This document shows positions 1 through 5,922 of a stretch of DNA of 7,439 nucleotides, piece after piece. Below the pieces are notes generated by a model that did no database searches, was not told the origin of the DNA, and saw only the letters and a program-made list of their open reading frames with translations. The first letter of the stretch is position 1; every line of letters starts with the position of its first letter. The DNA comes from Chloroflexota bacterium. Lineage in GTDB: Bacteria > Chloroflexota > Dehalococcoidia > Tepidiformales > Tepidiformaceae. The stretch lies in contig JANXYE010000453.1 in NCBI GenBank assembly GCA_025350285.1, forward strand, positions 1 through 7,439, given 5' to 3'. The translations under genes and the position numbers were made by a program.

Positions 1-783
1 CGGCGAGAGCGGAACTTCGACTACCGGGCGATCGTGAACGAAATCGCGACCCAGGTGCCGCTCGAACTGGACTTCGTCCGGGAGGCCGAACTCACGCGGC
101 GGGTCGGAGGGAATCTTGCCGGCCTCGACGGGCTTGTGGTACCCACGGTTGTCACGGAACTCGTGACGAAGTGCGTCCTCGTCACCGAGTTTATCGAAGG
201 GCGGAAGCTGGTCGAGGCCGGCGTGTTCAGCGGGAAGCCGGCTGAGGGAGCGCGCATCGCGGGGGTGCTGGCGGCGGCGTTCGGGCAACAGGTGCTGCTT
301 GATGGGCTGTTCCAGGCTGACCCGCACCCGGGCAATATCCTGCTGCTACGGGACGGGCGAATCGCCCTGCTCGATTTCGGGCTGACGAAGGAGCTGACGG
401 CGGAGAAGCGGCTTGCCTTCGCGCGGCTCGTCCTCGGCGCCGCGGAGAGGGACCTGCCGCGCGTGCTGGCGGCGTTCGCGGAACTCGGGCTAAAGACGAG
501 AAGTGAATCGCCCGCGGAGATCTTCCCGTTGCTGGACCTCTTCTTCGCGCAGCGAGACCAAGCGCAGATGGGTGCCATCCAGCGGGAGCGCACGCGATCA
601 ACCCTTCGCCAGAACCCGGTTGAGGCCCTCCCGAGCGACCTTATCCTCTTTGGCCGGGTCATCGGGTTGCTGCGCGGCGTGTGCTCGTCGCTCGGGGCGC
701 CATTGAGCCCGATAGAGATGCTGCGCCCGTTCGCTGAACGTGCGCTGGCGGCGGAGGGTCAGGCTACTTTGCCCGCGCCGTAA
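1..783 (+). CDS. ABC1/UbiB-family atypical protein kinase-like protein, C-terminal part (5' truncated)
   Basis: The reading frame is already open at base 1 and runs 260 codons to TAA, so the start lies left of the window. The GTG at 34 is internal. Visible family signatures are the ELDFVREAE segment (bases 64-90), the VTEFIEGRKL hinge-like strand (about 181-210), DPHPGN (Asp codon 319-321; the catalytic-loop equivalent) and DFG in LLDFGLTKEL (Asp codon 373-375; metal binding). The KxGQ and A-rich parts of the family would lie upstream. Known family members are ATPases or atypical kinases, often tied to isoprenoid-quinone (ubiquinone) biosynthesis or lipid homeostasis. No quinone gene is nearby, so the substrate is not inferred. 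The C-terminus ends in a soluble-looking tail without the membrane helices seen in classical UbiB. The last 20 bases overlap the 3' end of the convergent lipoprotein gene. Confidence 0.9.
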   Translation, partial: RRERNFDYRAIVNEIATQVPLELDFVREAELTRRVGGNLAGLDGLVVPTVVTELVTKCVLVTEFIEGRKLVEAGVFSGKPAEGARIAGVLAAAFGQQVLLDGLFQADPHPGNILLLRDGRIALLDFGLTKELTAEKRLAFARLVLGAAERDLPRVLAAFAELGLKTRSESPAEIFPLLDLFFAQRDQAQMGAIQRERTRSTLRQNPVEALPSDLILFGRVIGLLRGVCSSLGAPLSPIEMLRPFAERALAAEGQATLPAP

Positions 784-1510
784 GGTTCTTCTCGGCGGCG
801 GCGAGCGCCGCTTTCGCGATGTCCGCGGTCAATTCGCTCTTCCGGCCACTGAAAGAAACGGACAGGCCGGCATTCTGGTGGCGCCAGTAGTGCACTTCGT
901 AGTGCAATTCGGCGGTGTCCTTCCCGACGGTGACGGTGACGTCGGCGGCTACGGCAAACCCGCCTTCGGGAGTCGCCCCAAACGGCGTCCCCTTCTTCGC
1001 GGTCGCTTTGCCACCGGAATCCTTGAGCGCCGCGTTCAGCGCCTGGCCGAAACAGTCCTCCACGAGCGTGCCGCTGGTCGAATCCTTGACGGCCTTCCAG
1101 CCTAGATCGGTCGTCGCGAGCGTGTCGAAAACCCGCACCGTCTCTTCGACTTCGGTGTTAATGTTGAAGTTGCTCGGGCCCGGCTTCGCGTACTTCACCT
1201 GCGCCCGGCCGATGGTCGTGCCTGGGTCGAGGGACTTGAGCTTCTCGCGGGCCTTCGCGACGGCGGCGCAGGCTTCACCGGGCGGGGTCGCCTGGTCGTC
1301 GTTGAATTTATCGGTCTCCTTCGACTGCCAGCCCTGACCGGGGAGGTCCCCGACCTTGATGACGACGCTGTGGGCGAAGGTTTCGCCGTCGGCCTTTTTT
1401 ATGAGCGAGCCGGAGCCGCCAGAACCGCCGCCACAGCCGCTGAGAAGCACGGCGGAGAGTGCGAGCGCGGCCGGGAGGGCGAACAGGCGGAATGGCTGTG
1501 TAGGGGGCAT
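764..1510 (-). CDS. Putative secreted lipoprotein, function unknown
   Basis: A 248-residue protein with a bacterial lipoprotein signal: a basic, proline-containing N-terminus, a hydrophobic stretch (about residues 9-23), then the lipobox LLSGC with Cys26 as the lipidated residue. A Gly/Ser-rich linker (27-35) follows. The mature domain has a DLPGQGW motif (55-61) and two further cysteines (Cys81, Cys153) that could form a disulfide. I recognise no catalytic motif. It resembles in layout the small extracellular sensor-like lipoprotein domains of actinobacteria and Chloroflexota, but this is only an impression. The ATG at 1508-1510 was chosen because GGGAG (1518-1522 on the complement) lies 7 bases upstream and the lipobox falls at the right distance. 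The open frame continues further upstream to 1936, but that extension would run antisense through two other genes. Its 3' end overlaps the UbiB-like gene by 20 bases. Confidence 0.82.
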   Translation of the reverse strand: MPPTQPFRLFALPAALALSAVLLSGCGGGSGGSGSLIKKADGETFAHSVVIKVGDLPGQGWQSKETDKFNDDQATPPGEACAAVAKAREKLKSLDPGTTIGRAQVKYAKPGPSNFNINTEVEETVRVFDTLATTDLGWKAVKDSTSGTLVEDCFGQALNAALKDSGGKATAKKGTPFGATPEGGFAVAADVTVTVGKDTAELHYEVHYWRHQNAGLSVSFSGRKSELTADIAKAALAAAEKNLTARAK

Positions 1511-1643
1511 GTGACTACTCCCATGATCGGTTAAGAGATTCGCGCCGCGGTGTAGCACGGGCGAAGGGGGACTGGCGGGGCGTCCTCGTTTCGATCTAGG
1601 ATTGGGCTCTCGCCTCTGAGAGTAATCGGAAGGAGCCGCCACC

Positions 1644-1727
1644 ATGGGAGACAAGAGTCCCAAGAACACCCAGAAGACCACGAAGCAAAAGACACAGGCG
1701 AAGGACGCGGCCAAGCCCGCGAAGTAA
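1644..1727 (+). CDS. Small lysine-rich protein of the MGDKSPK type, 27 residues
   Basis: A 27-codon ORF, too short for most gene callers, starts with MGDKSPKNTQ and continues as a Lys/Gln/Ala/Thr-rich chain ending AAKPAK. It is very basic and probably disordered. Evidence that it is real: a strong Shine-Dalgarno GGAAGGAG (1628-1635) sits 8 bases before the ATG, and the first seven residues match a start I remember from many tiny annotated proteins in unrelated bacterial phyla (recall, not searched). The function is unknown; nucleic-acid or ribosome binding would suit the composition, but that is inference. It is transcribed toward the phosphorylase-fold gene, 55 bases upstream of it, and away from the lipoprotein gene. 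A small inverted repeat (CTCTC 1607-1611 with GAGAG 1618-1622) precedes the ribosome binding site. Confidence 0.7.
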   Translation: MGDKSPKNTQKTTKQKTQAKDAAKPAK

Positions 1728-1782
1728 ACCCGAACAGAGCGACGTACGGTATCCTGACGTGGCGAGCGGCCACGGAGGGAAG

Positions 1783-2538
1783 ATGTACCGCGAAATGAGC
1801 GCGGAGGACCATCGGCGTGTCGCTGGCCTGAAGCCGGGCGATACGCCGGATGTGTTGCTGCTCGTCGGTGCATTCGCGGTTCACCCGACCGGAAAACGGT
1901 TCGCGGCGTACCTCGAAGAGGCCGAACTGCTGCCAACCTTCCCGGCCTACGTCGCGAGGTGGAAGGGCCTGCGGGTGGCCCTGGCGGTGTGCCTCGGTGG
2001 GCCGATGGCGGCGATGCACGTGCACACGTTCTGCGGCGTGGGCGTCCCGGTGGTCATCCAGCTCGGCTGGTTTGGCGCGTTGCAGCCGGGCATCGGCCTG
2101 GGGGACGTGGTCGTCCCGCGCCACGCCGAGCGGCAGGACGGCGTGAGCGATTGGTACCTGGCGAAGGGCATCCTGGCCGACGCGACAGCGGGCCTCTCGG
2201 CGGCGATCAGCGCAAACCTGCGCGCCCGTGCGGTGCCGGTCTCGGAACACGCTATCTTTTCAACGCCGGCCCTGCTCGCGGAGTCACGCGAGGTGATCGC
2301 CGATTGGAGCCGTCACGGTTGGGAGGGCGTCGATATGGAGACGGCGGCGACGTTCGCGGTGGCGAAGCACATGGGCGCGGAACGGGCGGCGGCACTGATC
2401 CGGATCGACGACCTCGTGGCGGAGGAGGACAGCATCGCGCATGAGTTGCCGAAAGAGCGGCTCGCGCTCCTGCGTGCACGGGAGCGGGAAGTTGTCGAGG
2501 CCGTGCTGGAAGTTGTCGCCGGGCGAAGCGGCCGGTAG
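1783..2538 (+). CDS. Nucleoside phosphorylase-fold protein (PNP/UDP family), phosphate ligands substituted
   Basis: A 251-residue protein of the purine/uridine phosphorylase superfamily (PF01048 type). Family landmarks: a glycine-rich CLGGPMAAMHVH (70-81), LGWFGALQPGIGLGDVVVP (94-112) corresponding to the usual GTxG...GDVVV segment, the following AERQDGVSDWYL, and VDMETAATFAVA (183-194), which matches the EMESAT ribose-binding helix and keeps its Glu (Glu186). Known members cleave nucleosides with phosphate or water. Compared with E. coli uridine phosphorylase, the phosphate-binding Arg and Thr (R91, T94) appear to be Gln93 and Trp96. The N-terminal GDPxR loop is also not recognisable: LLLVGAFAVHPTGKR stands in its place. 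A hydrolase or a non-catalytic protein is therefore possible. ATG 1783 was chosen because GGAGG (1774-1778) precedes it, although the spacing is short. GTG 1759, adding 8 residues, has no ribosome binding site. It ends five bases before a convergent gene. Confidence 0.85.
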   Translation: MYREMSAEDHRRVAGLKPGDTPDVLLLVGAFAVHPTGKRFAAYLEEAELLPTFPAYVARWKGLRVALAVCLGGPMAAMHVHTFCGVGVPVVIQLGWFGALQPGIGLGDVVVPRHAERQDGVSDWYLAKGILADATAGLSAAISANLRARAVPVSEHAIFSTPALLAESREVIADWSRHGWEGVDMETAATFAVAKHMGAERAAALIRIDDLVAEEDSIAHELPKERLALLRAREREVVEAVLEVVAGRSGR

Positions 2539-2543
2539 AGCGC

Positions 2544-2789
2544 TCAAGCGGGAGCGGGCGCCTCGGGGATGGCGCGCTGCATATGTTCGAGGCCGGACAT
2601 GCTGAAACCAAGGTCACCCAGTTCGCAGAGGAAGCTACAGTAGGTGAGGCGCAAGGTACTGGTCGATTTCGACGGCATGTAGCTCAATTTGCAGCGGGTG
2701 CAGCGCAGCATGGCCAATATTTCGGCGTTGCGGGGAAGGGGCGCCGCCGGCGACTCCTCGTCGCTACGGTCTCCAATCAACGTGCTCAT
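2544..2789 (-). CDS. Small four-cysteine protein, possible zinc-binding, function unknown
   Basis: An 81-residue protein. Residues 1-24 are acidic and Pro/Ala-rich and probably flexible. The core holds RCTRC (Cys30, Cys33) and YCSFLCE (Cys51, Cys55), giving Cys-x2-Cys-x17-Cys-x3-Cys, compatible with one structural zinc site. It is followed by GDLGFSMSGLEHMQR, which looks like a conserved helix. Support for a real gene: the ATG at 2787-2789 has GAGAGGGG on the complement (2798-2805), 8 bases upstream. A TATACT hexamer lies a little further upstream. The gene also packs exactly against the convergent phosphorylase-fold gene with five bases between stop codons. A longer frame on the opposite strand crosses the same bases but reads as Arg/Gly-rich shadow. 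I do not recognise the family; an anti-sigma factor or transcription accessory role cannot be judged. Confidence 0.65.
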   Translation of the reverse strand: MSTLIGDRSDEESPAAPLPRNAEILAMLRCTRCKLSYMPSKSTSTLRLTYCSFLCELGDLGFSMSGLEHMQRAIPEAPAPA

Positions 2790-2814
2790 GCGCGGAACCC
2801 CTCTCGTCGGGTTC

Positions 2815-2822
2815 AGTATACT
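2815..2822. promoter_or_regulatory. Palindromic -10-like element AGTATACT
   Basis: The 8-base palindrome AGTATACT gives a TATACT hexamer on both strands (complement 2815-2820, forward 2817-2822), close to the TATAAT consensus, in an otherwise GC-rich spacer. On the complement it lies 26 bases before the ATG of the four-cysteine gene, a sensible distance for transcription start plus ribosome binding site. No good -35 hexamer is visible at 16-18 bases on either strand, so the promoter call is weak. Confidence 0.3.
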
Positions 2823-2992
2823 CCCGCGGCCGGCAACCAGCGCAAAGGGCGCTCAAGCTGGGCGTGAGCGTCAGGGCATCGCGTGCGTCAGGTCCGCTGG
2901 GCCTCGCGTTGTATCCTGGCGGCGCCTTCGCCGGAAGGGAGATGGTGGTTCGCTTCACGCGGCCATACTAGGATGCCCGCCAAGGGGTACCG

Positions 2993-4870
2993 ATGAAGGA
3001 ACAGCGGATGTACGGGCGCTGGAGCAGCCCCGTGACGGCGAAGATGCTGGCGGGGGCGTTGCGCCTTGGCGAGCCGTGCTGGGACAGCGACGGCCGCACG
3101 CTGGCCTGGCTCGAAGGGCGCTCGGACCGGGGCGTGGTCGTCGTCCAGGACGCCGCTGGTGGCGCTACGCGCGACCTGACGCCGGGCGATATGTCCGTGC
3201 GGGCGCAGGTGGGATACGGCGGCGGGGACTTCACGCTGCACGATGGTGTCTGCTACTTCGTTGCCCAGGCGGACCAGCGAATCTACCGGCAGGAACTCGC
3301 CGGAGGGCGGCCACGCCCCATCACGCCCGCGTTCGGAGCGTGCGCTTCGCCGACGGTCTCGCCGGACGGGCGTTGGCTGGTTTATGTCAGCTCGTACGAG
3401 GACATCGACACGCTGGCGGTGGTCGATACGGCCGGGGAGCGGTGGCCGGCGAAGCTAGCGGAGGGGCGGGACTTTTACATGCAGCCCGCCTGGGACCCGT
3501 CCGGGAAGCGCCTGGCGTGGGTCGAATGGAGCCACCCAAACATGCCCTGGGATGGAGCGGAGGTGCAGCTGGCGGAGATCGCGGCGGGAGAGGCCATGCC
3601 GGTGGTCGCATCGTCCCGGATCGTTGGCGGCGGGAACGATGAGGCGGTTTTTCAGCCGGCGTTCTCGCCGGACGGCCTGTCGTTGTACTTCGTTTCGGAC
3701 CGGACGGGCATGGGGCAACTCTACCGGCTGGAGGTCGCGACGGGGACATCGGAGCAGGTCACGCACGCCGAGGGGGATATCGGGACGCCGGCCTGGAACC
3801 AGGGGATGCGGAGGTTTGGGTTCGCTGGAGAGTCCGTGGTCGCGGTCGAAGGGGTACGAGGATTCGACCGCCTGCGGACCATCACAGGGACTGGAGAAAC
3901 GACGCGGACGCTGGAATCGTACGCGGCAATCGGCGCGATGAGCGTCGCACCGGACGGCTCGCGGGCGGCGATTGTCGCGTCGGGCGGAGCGCAGCCGCCT
4001 CGGGTCGTGGTGGTGGACCTCGATTCGGGCAGGACGCGGGTGTGCCGGAGGTCGGACGGGGAACTCGTGCCGGTGGGCGCGCTTTCCAGGCCGGAGCCGG
4101 TTTCGTGGGCGTCGTTCGACGGGGAGGAAGCGCACGGGCTCTTCTATCCGCCCGCCAGCGACCGGTTCGAAGCGAAGGGGCCAGCGCCGTTGGTCGTGCT
4201 GGTGCACGGCGGGCCCACGAGCCAGGTAAAGGCGGGCTGGGACGCCCAGGCGCAGTTCTTCGCGACGCGCGGGTACGGGGTGCTGTTCCCGAACCACCGG
4301 GGAAGCACCGGCTACGGGCGCGAGTACATGCTCAAGCTGCGCAAGAGCTGGGGCATCTACGACGTGCAGGATTCGAAGGCCGGGGCGGAGCAGCTGGTGC
4401 GCGAAGGGCGGGCCGACGGGAGCCGGATCATCATCATGGGCGGGAGCGCGGGCGGGTACACGGTGTTGCAATCGCTCTGCGATGTGCCGGGCTTCTACAA
4501 GGCGGCGGTGTGCATGTACGGGATTTCGAACCAGTTCACGCTGCTCATCGACACGCACAAGTTCGAGATCCGGTATTCGGATTCGTTGCTCGGGCCGTTG
4601 CCGGAGGCGGCGGCCGTGTACCGGGAGCGGTCACCGATCTTCCACGCTGAACGGATCGTGGACCCGGTGGCGATCTTCCAGGGAACCATCGACCGGGTGG
4701 TACCGCGGGAGCAGAGTGACCAGATCGTGGCATCGCTGCGGGCGCGGGGGGTTACTCACGAGTACCACCTCTACGAGGGCGAAGGGCACGGGTTCCGGAA
4801 ATCGGAAACGATCGAGCAGTTCTGGGGCTCGGTGGAAGCGTTTCTCACCCAGCATGTACTGTTTGCCTGA
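2993..4870 (+). CDS. S9-family prolyl oligopeptidase / acylaminoacyl-peptidase-like serine peptidase
   Basis: A 625-residue peptidase with the two-domain S9 layout. Residues about 1-370 form a beta-propeller, seen as repeated PDG/WD-like blades: CWDSDGRTLAWLE, VSPDGRWLVYVS, AWDPSGKRLAWVE, FSPDGLSLYFVSDR. Residues about 380-625 are an alpha/beta-hydrolase. The catalytic triad is complete: Ser485 in GGSAGGY, Asp567 in GTIDRVVP, His599 in GEGHGF. The oxyanion-hole strand LVHGGP (His405) and NHRGSTGYG are typical of S9C enzymes, which release N-acyl amino acids or short peptides. There is no signal peptide, so it probably acts on peptides in the cytoplasm. ATG 2993 has AAGGGG (2982-2987) 5 bases upstream. 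ATG 3008, with GAAGGA before it, is an alternative start. The length is normal for the family. It is the first gene of a probable operon, with a 45-base gap to the HIT gene. The exact substrate is unknown. Confidence 0.93.
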   Translation: MKEQRMYGRWSSPVTAKMLAGALRLGEPCWDSDGRTLAWLEGRSDRGVVVVQDAAGGATRDLTPGDMSVRAQVGYGGGDFTLHDGVCYFVAQADQRIYRQELAGGRPRPITPAFGACASPTVSPDGRWLVYVSSYEDIDTLAVVDTAGERWPAKLAEGRDFYMQPAWDPSGKRLAWVEWSHPNMPWDGAEVQLAEIAAGEAMPVVASSRIVGGGNDEAVFQPAFSPDGLSLYFVSDRTGMGQLYRLEVATGTSEQVTHAEGDIGTPAWNQGMRRFGFAGESVVAVEGVRGFDRLRTITGTGETTRTLESYAAIGAMSVAPDGSRAAIVASGGAQPPRVVVVDLDSGRTRVCRRSDGELVPVGALSRPEPVSWASFDGEEAHGLFYPPASDRFEAKGPAPLVVLVHGGPTSQVKAGWDAQAQFFATRGYGVLFPNHRGSTGYGREYMLKLRKSWGIYDVQDSKAGAEQLVREGRADGSRIIIMGGSAGGYTVLQSLCDVPGFYKAAVCMYGISNQFTLLIDTHKFEIRYSDSLLGPLPEAAAVYRERSPIFHAERIVDPVAIFQGTIDRVVPREQSDQIVASLRARGVTHEYHLYEGEGHGFRKSETIEQFWGSVEAFLTQHVLFA

Positions 4871-4915
4871 ACGGCGACGCCTTCGCGGCGCGCGGAGAGG
4901 AAGGAAACGGCGCTG

Positions 4916-5257
4916 ATGGATGATTGCCTCTTCTGTCGCATGGCCAGCGGCGCAATCCCAGTCGAGAAAGTGGCCGAAAACGAACTGGCGTTCGCGATCC
5001 GGGACATTCACCCGCGGGCGCCTGTGCATCTGCTCGTCATCCCGAAGCAGCACATCGCGGATGCCCGCGATCTCGCCCCGGCGGACGGCGACATGCTGGG
5101 CGCGGTGTTCACGCTGGCGGTCGAAGCGGGACGGACCGAGGGGGTGCAGCACTCGGGCTACCGGCTCGCGTTCAACGTCGGCGAGGCGGCGGGGATGACG
5201 ATCTCGCACCTTCACCTCCATCTCCTGGGCGGACGGCCGCTTGGGCCGGAGGGCTGA
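4916..5257 (+). CDS. HIT (histidine triad) family protein, HINT branch
   Basis: A 113-residue protein with the whole HIT fold. It has an N-terminal CLFC pair (Cys4, Cys7; zinc site in many bacterial members), the FxIRDIHPRAPVHLLVIPK strand region (about 26-44), and the active-site motif HLHLHLLGG with His98, His100 and His102. His100 is the expected nucleophile. The segment GEAAGMTISHLHLHLLGGRPLG is HINT-like; known HINT enzymes hydrolyse AMP-phosphoramidates such as lysyl-AMP, and related HIT enzymes cleave dinucleoside polyphosphates. Two departures are visible: Met94 where HINT proteins usually have Gln, and a short C-terminus GPEG in place of the usual GWPPG. AGGAAGGA (4898-4905) is the ribosome binding site, with a slightly long 10-base spacing. 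Its TGA shares a base with the ATG of the next gene, implying translational coupling. Confidence 0.93.
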   Translation: MDDCLFCRMASGAIPVEKVAENELAFAIRDIHPRAPVHLLVIPKQHIADARDLAPADGDMLGAVFTLAVEAGRTEGVQHSGYRLAFNVGEAAGMTISHLHLHLLGGRPLGPEG

Positions 5258-5922
5258 TGGGCAGGCGGCTACAGGCCCAGATCGAGGCGCTCCAGGCGGA
5301 GTTCGAATCGCGGCCGAAGGGGCTGCGCGAACATGTCGGGCGGGTGCTGGTCGAGGCGGTGGACCTTGCCGTCCGCTGGGATGTCTCGCCCCAACGGGCG
5401 GAGCTCGCCGTTTGGGGACACGACCTGTTCCGGGCGCTGGCGCCCCGCGAGCAGCTCGGGCTAGCGCGGGACATCGGCCTCCCGGTGGCAGCGCAAGACG
5501 AGGCGAGCCCGGTGATGCTGCATGGGCCTTTGGCGGCGGTTGTGCTGCGCGAGCGATTCGCGGTGAAGGACGATGAAGTGATCGCGGCCGTGCGCGAACA
5601 CACGACAGGTGCTCCGGAGATGCCGCTGCTTTCGAAGATCATCCTCCTCGCGGACAAGGTCGAGAAGCGGAAGCGCACGCGCACGCCGATCATGGCGCAA
5701 GTACGGCGGCTCGCGCGGCGCGACCTGGACCTGGCGCTGCTCTGCTGGGCGGACTGGAAGTGGCTGGAGGAGCGCACGCGCGAATGGTCGAGCTACCCGG
5801 CGCACTGGACGGCGCGCCAGCGCTGGGTAGTGGAGCACCACTCCGAGGTTGGACTGCCCGGGCGAATCAGCGATTCCGCGTTCGAAGGCGAGGACGCCAT
5901 CGCGGCTGCTACTTCAGCTTGA
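5257..5922 (+). CDS. YqeK-like HD-domain phosphohydrolase
   Basis: A 221-residue protein. The HD-domain metal ligands are all present: His26 (REHVGR), His55-Asp56 (GHD), His89 (LHG), His115 (REHTTG) and Asp133 (LLADKVE). The stretch from REHTTGAPEMPLLSK through IILLADKVEKRKR is close to the YqeK family, which symmetrically hydrolyses Ap4A to ADP and is usually annotated as predicted HD hydrolase. The usual HDYAK-type motif reads HDLFRAL here. Residues about 140-221 form an extra basic, Trp-rich helical tail (CWADWKWLEERTREW) that makes it longer than the roughly 190 residues I expect. The ATG overlaps the HIT stop codon (TGATG) and GGAGG lies 4 bases upstream, so translation is probably coupled. 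The usual nadD and rsfS neighbours are absent from the window. The last 14 bases overlap the convergent LysM gene. Confidence 0.87.
   Translation: MGRRLQAQIEALQAEFESRPKGLREHVGRVLVEAVDLAVRWDVSPQRAELAVWGHDLFRALAPREQLGLARDIGLPVAAQDEASPVMLHGPLAAVVLRERFAVKDDEVIAAVREHTTGAPEMPLLSKIILLADKVEKRKRTRTPIMAQVRRLARRDLDLALLCWADWKWLEERTREWSSYPAHWTARQRWVVEHHSEVGLPGRISDSAFEGEDAIAAATSA

Noticed and set aside
1636..1648. Perfect eukaryotic Kozak-like context (gccgccaccATGg) at the small-protein start
   Set aside because: The bacterial ribosome binding site GGAAGGAG precedes it at normal spacing and all neighbours are bacterial; in GC-rich DNA this is a coincidence rather than vector or eukaryotic sequence.
1511..1936. 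N-terminal extension of the lipoprotein frame to a 390-residue protein
   Set aside because: It would bury the signal peptide and lipobox internally and run antisense through the small MGDKSPK gene and the start of the phosphorylase-fold gene; ATG 1508-1510 has its own ribosome binding site.
2689..3642. Forward frame of 317 codons spanning the spacer and the 5' half of the peptidase gene
   Set aside because: Low-complexity Arg/Gly/Ala-rich product overlapping two better supported genes, with no domain.
3455..4558. Long antisense frame (367 codons) opposite the S9 peptidase
   Set aside because: Arg/His/Pro-rich composition typical of the shadow of a GC-rich gene; the sense frame has a complete catalytic triad.
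4871..4915. CGCC-TTCGC-GGCG mini-hairpin between the peptidase and HIT genes as a terminator
   Set aside because: Only four pairs, no T-run, and the following ribosome binding site and 45-base spacing suggest continued transcription.
4924..5256. Apparent fusion of an upstream segment in frame with the YqeK-like protein (332 codons open)
   Set aside because: The upstream part is an Arg/Gly/Pro-rich out-of-frame reading of the HIT gene; the YqeK-like protein starts at ATG 5257.
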